Source of the DNA: Candidatus Saccharimonadota bacterium
GTDB lineage: Bacteria > Patescibacteriota > Saccharimonadia > Saccharimonadales > Saccharimonadaceae
Reading direction: 5' to 3'
Assembly: GCA_016866755.1 (NCBI GenBank)
Contig: VGLK01000004.1
Span: forward strand, 24,065-88,064
Length of the DNA: 64,000 nucleotides
Shown here: piece by piece, positions 60,799 to 64,000 of the stretch
Position numbering within the stretch: position 1 is the first letter of the stretch
Layout of the letters: the number at the start of each line of letters is the position of its first letter
The notes under the pieces: model-generated
Told to the model about the DNA's origin: nothing
Seen by the model: the letters and a program-made list of their open reading frames with translations, nothing else
Databases searched by the model: none
Position numbers and translations under genes: made by a program

Positions 60799-61704
60799 CT
60801 AAGCGGTAGTTTTCTCAATAAAAAACCGTTTATACTCACAGCGCATTCGCACGCCACGCATAATATCAAAGCGACTACCCGGATGAGCGGTTTTAATGGC
60901 TAAAAGTGCCGCGTATGCCTGCGGATAAGTTGGTAGCCGACCGCTATGGTCTTTTATAATATAGCGCACCATCTCTACCGCTACATCACTAGGGCTCATA
61001 ATAAACAGGTAGCGAGCATAGTCACTCTTGCCGCCCACAACGCCTAGCAAATACAAATCAATCGCCTCGCGCACCACGCACTGCTGTTGCCATAAGGTAA
61101 ACAACTTCACTTTATCGTCTTCTTTTAAAAAGCTGTTTATTTTGCGCCGCAACCTATTGCGCGTATACGCGTCGGTATTATTTGTTTCGTCCTCTACCCA
61201 CTCTAAGCCGTTTTCACACGCATAGTCGTACAATTGTGCTTTAGTAAAACGCAGCAAAGGCCGCTGCACAGTCTCTGCCGCTTGCGGGCTCATCGGTGCT
61301 AAACCGCGCCAGCCAGTGCCCCGCTTAATATTTAGAGAGATTGTTTCTAGCACATCATCTTTATGATGAGCAGTTAAAATTGTCGCCCCGTACTCTTGTG
61401 CTAACGAATTTAAAAATTTATACCGCGCCCGACGTGCAACATCTTCAGAGGCTTTTGGCCCTAAGGCAAGCTGAGTTTCTCTAAATTCCGCACCGTAACG
61501 CTCACAAAGCGCGCGCACAAAACGTGCATCTTCTGCCGAATCGGGTCGAATACCATGATCGACGTGGGCGACAACGTAGCAACGCGATACGCCTGTAGTC
61601 TTTTCGCCCAGTAGCATGTCAAGTAACACTACCGAATCAATACCGCCGCTAACCGCTACAATATATGTTGTTGTCGATCTCTCTGCCACGCGCGCTCTAT
61701 CCAC
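60799..61704 (-). CDS. tilS: tRNA(Ile)-lysidine synthase TilS
   Basis: Converts C34 of tRNA-Ile2 (CAU) to lysidine so it reads AUA. PP-loop VAVSGGIDSVVLLDML, VAHVDHGIRPDSAEDARFV, ILTAHHKDDVLETI, and NTDAYTRNRLRRKI. 301 residues: the N-terminal catalytic domain plus a short helical part, lacking the large C-terminal domains of E. coli TilS, as in many short forms. The CAT-anticodon tRNA 1.8 kb away could be a substrate if it is the Ile2 species. Confidence 0.93.
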   Translation of the reverse strand: MDRARVAERSTTTYIVAVSGGIDSVVLLDMLLGEKTTGVSRCYVVAHVDHGIRPDSAEDARFVRALCERYGAEFRETQLALGPKASEDVARRARYKFLNSLAQEYGATILTAHHKDDVLETISLNIKRGTGWRGLAPMSPQAAETVQRPLLRFTKAQLYDYACENGLEWVEDETNNTDAYTRNRLRRKINSFLKEDDKVKLFTLWQQQCVVREAIDLYLLGVVGGKSDYARYLFIMSPSDVAVEMVRYIIKDHSGRLPTYPQAYAALLAIKTAHPGSRFDIMRGVRMRCEYKRFFIEKTTA

Positions 61705-61736
61705 CCTATTTACGTAGTTCTTCTTTTAAGTATACG

Positions 61737-62975
61737 CTAAAGATAGCGCGTGCTGCCAAACGGAATTTTTTGCCGAATGTAGTTATTGGTTTCGAGAGTG
61801 TGCGCCGAATGAATGGTGCGTCGACCAAATCTATTATTTATCGTATCAATCGCGCTCACCAACCGACGTTCGCAGGCCAACGCATCGCCAAATAGTGTTA
61901 GTTGTCTATCGGTGTCTTCGGTAAGTTCGTAGCAATTAACGCCAATTTCACGCAAAGACGCAGTGGGCGCACCTCCGCTCATTAACTGTTGGGCAATTTC
62001 ATAAATCGCTCTGTCACTTGTAAAGGGTAGCGGCAATATTCGTCGTGCTTTCCAATACTCGCGTTCATAGGTTTTAGCGTACACCGCCACGCCCCGCGCC
62101 GCCATGCGCTGCGATCGAAGCTTCGCGCCTGTTTCTTCTGCTAAATGATGAAGTCGCTCTAGCACTTGCTGTCTGGTTAAATGGCCACCTTCGAGCACGT
62201 ATTGCCGCCCCACCGTCCTGAGGGGAAAATCACGTTTATCTACCTCCCAGCCGCGCAATCGCTGGTGCCACTCTACGCCACACACGCTCTTAAATACCTG
62301 TTTTTCCAACACCTGCACTGGGGCGTCCAAAAACTCCAGTGCCGTATAAATACCTAATCCATTCAACCGAGCTTGGTTACGATGAGCAATGCCCGTAAGG
62401 TCGGTCAATTTAAGGCTGCCGTACATATTTCGTAAGTCGTGCGCCCACACCTCGTCTAAGCCATCGGGCTTATGCAGTCCAGCCGCCGTTTTAGCTAAAA
62501 AGCGATTCGTTCCCAGCCCAACGTTGCAGCGCATCGCTTCACCAATCTCTGTTTTTAAGCGGTGCTTAATCTCCATGCCTACGTCTTTTAAATCTCGCCC
62601 TAATATTTGTGCCGTCGATTCCGAAAAATCAATCACCCCCTCATCAATACTTTTCATGCGCACGTGCGCCGAGTAATCGTTCATAATTTTAAGCAATTTA
62701 TGGTACACGTAGCGGTATTTCGGCGGATCGCTCTCGAGCATAATAATATCCGGGCATATTTTTTTGGCATCGCGAAAACGCATTCCCACCTTAACGCCGC
62801 AGGCTTTGGCCTCGTAGCTTGCTGTGATTATAGCCGTGTGTTCGGTGCGCCGATTAACAATTGCCACTGGCCGGCCCCGTAGTCGCACCCGCGCCTGCTG
62901 TTCTACCGTGGCAAAACAGCTGTTTAAATCAATGTGCATAATTAGCGGGCGAGCCGTATTATAGTCATTACGCAT
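61737..62975 (-). CDS. dinB: Y-family DNA polymerase (DinB/Pol IV type)
   Basis: Translesion polymerase. Seen: MHIDLNSCFATVEQ with the first metal Asp, GRPVAIVNRRTEHTAIITASYEAKACGV, and KSIDEGVIDF with Asp-Glu (Pol IV usually SIDEAYLD). Then the helix-hairpin-helix thumb (LTDLTGIAHRNQARLNGLGIYTA, residues about 193-215) and little finger. 412 residues, normal. No beta-clamp motif QL[SD]LF is certain, but RQLTLFGD near residue 360 fits a clamp-binding site. Overlaps the small gene upstream by 8 bases. Confidence 0.93.
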   Translation of the reverse strand: MRNDYNTARPLIMHIDLNSCFATVEQQARVRLRGRPVAIVNRRTEHTAIITASYEAKACGVKVGMRFRDAKKICPDIIMLESDPPKYRYVYHKLLKIMNDYSAHVRMKSIDEGVIDFSESTAQILGRDLKDVGMEIKHRLKTEIGEAMRCNVGLGTNRFLAKTAAGLHKPDGLDEVWAHDLRNMYGSLKLTDLTGIAHRNQARLNGLGIYTALEFLDAPVQVLEKQVFKSVCGVEWHQRLRGWEVDKRDFPLRTVGRQYVLEGGHLTRQQVLERLHHLAEETGAKLRSQRMAARGVAVYAKTYEREYWKARRILPLPFTSDRAIYEIAQQLMSGGAPTASLREIGVNCYELTEDTDRQLTLFGDALACERRLVSAIDTINNRFGRRTIHSAHTLETNNYIRQKIPFGSTRYL

Positions 62976-63234
62976 AGTGGTCGCCCTCGCGGGTTAGGTG
63001 CCACGTTAGTCGCTCCGAATCAAACTCTAGGCGATAATCAGCCTGGCCATCAGTCACGTCGAACACATGCACCGTACGCCTCCCCACCACGGTAGGGTGG
63101 CGCAGTCCGAGTTTGGTGATCCGCACCTCGCGGCCGTTTGCCTGCCGAAAAATTCGCGGTACACATAGTTTCAGTCCGTCGTTAAAGGTAGCCACTACTT
63201 CAACACGTTCGTTCAAAAAAGTCTCATCATTCAT
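62968..63234 (-). CDS. Small partner protein of the Y-family polymerase (DUF6504-like)
   Basis: 88 residues. PRIFRQANGREVRITKLG and ADYRLEFDSERLTWHL resemble the small beta proteins (DUF6504 type) coded next to ImuB-like polymerases in Actinobacteria; the match is by pattern only. The 3' end overlaps dinB by 8 bases, implying coupled translation and a joint role in translesion synthesis. ATG 63234 lacks a clear -10 close by; transcription likely begins about 175 bases upstream. Confidence 0.6.
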   Translation of the reverse strand: MNDETFLNERVEVVATFNDGLKLCVPRIFRQANGREVRITKLGLRHPTVVGRRTVHVFDVTDGQADYRLEFDSERLTWHLTREGDHYA

Positions 63235-63478
63235 TTCAAAAAATCCTCTATTTAGTTTAGAAGAAACGTTTGTTTAGAAATGTGTTGCCCGTTTCCGTCT
63301 GGCCCGTTTCATAACCGTAGAAGCGAAGACAACTGATGAAGCCTAGAGGGTGAGGGACGCTTAAATGCTCGCGAGAACGGTAGCATTCAGTGAGTATCAC
63401 CTGGCGTATAGTTATAGTATACCTTAAAAAGAGTGGAATTTGGCAAAATTTTTTGCTACAATCGTACACGTACTATAC
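63235..63478. other. Long leader of the dinB operon
   Basis: No gene seen. A minus-strand TATACT (plus-strand 63416-63421) would start a leader of about 175 nt. The leader holds a hairpin AATGCT/AGCATT and two direct GCCCGTTTC copies (63287-63295 and 63302-63310), 15 bases apart. A long leader is unusual among the leaderless genes here, and may carry damage-dependent control. Confidence 0.45.
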
Positions 63479-63555
63479 GGCAGCGTAGCTCAGTTGGTTA
63501 GAGCGTGAGACTCATAAGCTCAAGGTCACAGGTTCAATTCCTGTCGCTGCTACCA
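63479..63555 (+). tRNA. tRNA with CAT anticodon (Met elongator or Ile2)
   Basis: Acceptor GGCAGCG pairs with CGCTGCT (G1-U72 wobble), then A and encoded CCA. The D arm is GCTCAGTTGGTTAGAGC. The anticodon loop is CTCATAA with stem TGAGA/GCTCA, whose last pair is mismatched. T arm ACAGG-TTCAATT-CCTGT. The three G-C pairs of an initiator are absent, so it is elongator Met or the lysidine-bearing Ile2. Confidence 0.9.
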
Positions 63556-63598
63556 AAAGAAAGTGTTCGACTATTTTGGTCGAACTTTTTCTTTTGCG
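63556..63598 (+). terminator. Terminator after the CAT tRNA
   Basis: AAAAGAAAGTGTTCGA pairs with TCGAACTTTTTCTTTT around a CTATTTTGG loop, ending in a T-rich tract. Confidence 0.8.
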
Positions 63599-63694
63599 TT
63601 ATGCAAAATTATAATTTCTATTCAATCTTACAACTTGCTCTTACCGCCCGCGGTACACTATAGGCAAATTAAACAGTTACATAAGGGAGAGCGT

Positions 63695-64000
63695 ATGAAA
63701 TTTTTATCACCTCGAACACATACAATAATTGGATTTGTTGTTGGCCTGGCACTACTTGCAGCACCATGGCTATTCGGCTTTATTGAAGTTGGCGGCGCTG
63801 CCGTGTGGACGCCCTGGATTATCGGTGCTGTGATTATTATAAGCGAGCTTATGGTTCGCGGTAGCTTTAGCGGCATGGGAGTGATACCGATGAAAACACA
63901 CATTGCTCAAGATGTAGTAGTTGGTGCAGTATTAGCCCTTTCGCCGTGGCTATTTGGATTTGCTGACGAACCAACCAATGCATGGCTACCGCACGTACTT
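63695..64000 (+). CDS. SPW-repeat membrane protein (partial, runs off window)
   Basis: At least 102 residues from ATG 63695 behind AGGGAG. Two copies of the SPW-family motif: LAAPWLFGF and LALSPWLFGF, each starting a pair of membrane helices (IIGFVVGLALLAAPWLFGF; VVVGAVLALSPWLFGF). SPW proteins are small four-helix membrane proteins of unknown function. The 3' end is cut by the window. Confidence 0.85.
   Translation, partial: MKFLSPRTHTIIGFVVGLALLAAPWLFGFIEVGGAAVWTPWIIGAVIIISELMVRGSFSGMGVIPMKTHIAQDVVVGAVLALSPWLFGFADEPTNAWLPHVL

Noticed and set aside
63257..63469. 70-codon minus-strand open frame upstream of the dinB operon
   Set aside because: It covers the probable promoter and has no ribosome site or protein-like composition.
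63479..63555. Initiator tRNA-fMet
   Set aside because: It lacks the three G-C pairs in the anticodon stem and has a G-U first acceptor pair in place of the C-A mismatch.

Overview
The window looks like part of the chromosome of a small-genome Patescibacteria/CPR bacterium, most likely a Candidatus Saccharibacteria (TM7) member. This is inferred from gene content, not from a 16S gene, which is absent. The supporting content is a compact AT-leaning genome with short intergenic gaps, a Gram-positive style cell wall set (MurT/GatD, MurJ, a bifunctional PBP), RNase Y, a type IV pilus operon, ComEC, HrcA/CIRCE heat-shock control and very few metabolic genes. TGA is used as a stop (ATGA overlaps, hrcA), so the genetic code is the ordinary bacterial one. 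A striking general feature is that many genes have a TATAAT-like -10 box only 6-8 nt before the start codon, so their transcripts should be leaderless.

Layout. 1-8129: an ABC-2 exporter (cut by the window edge), UvsE DNA repair endonuclease, a membrane-anchored Clp-like double AAA protein with a small membrane partner, the MurT/GatD peptidoglycan amidation pair, a NUDIX hydrolase and a Bcp peroxiredoxin. 8213-about 14130: an accessory island beside tRNA-Pro. A large serine recombinase has its 3' end running antisense through the tRNA. Behind it are a small acidic protein, a candidate pseudoknotted non-coding RNA, a TM2-domain protein, a HEPN-like protein, and a three-gene operon that looks like a Pycsar antiphage system (PycTM-like effector plus two different class III cyclases). 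14261-22764: a frameshifted MFS exporter, a DUF4385 protein, two pilins separated by a GC-rich foreign-looking gene, an EEP-family nuclease/phosphatase, RNase Y, and TsaB/TsaE for tRNA t6A.

22848-29097 is one type IV pilus operon (pilB-pilC-pilM-pilN-pilO, a small membrane protein, a PRC-barrel protein). 29121-41567 holds recombination and DNA uptake functions: recX, recA, the yebC/ruvC/ruvA/ruvB group with a PBP and an S51 peptidase inserted, a lamin-tail surface protein with Cys repeats, and comEC. 41604-46988 has tRNA-Lys, then a run of four ATP-grasp ligases followed by a DUF192 protein and a membrane protein, possibly a peptide-making or peptide-tailoring cluster.

47065-54560 is the heat-shock region. 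Three CIRCE operators serve dnaJ, dnaK and hrcA-(44-aa peptide)-grpE. The same stretch has a possible isoprenoid-synthase-fold protein, an FKBP and a second GC-rich foreign-looking gene. 54564-63234 carries gmk, lepA, murJ, ftsH, tilS and a Y-family DNA polymerase with a small partner. The window closes with a CAT-anticodon tRNA and the start of an SPW-repeat membrane protein.

The most interesting candidates are the two-cyclase Pycsar-like operon in a tRNA-linked recombinase island, the A-B-A'-B' pseudoknot RNA next to it, the two single-gene GC-rich cassettes with near-consensus promoters, the four-ligase ATP-grasp cluster and the amphipathic 44-residue peptide inside the heat-shock operon.
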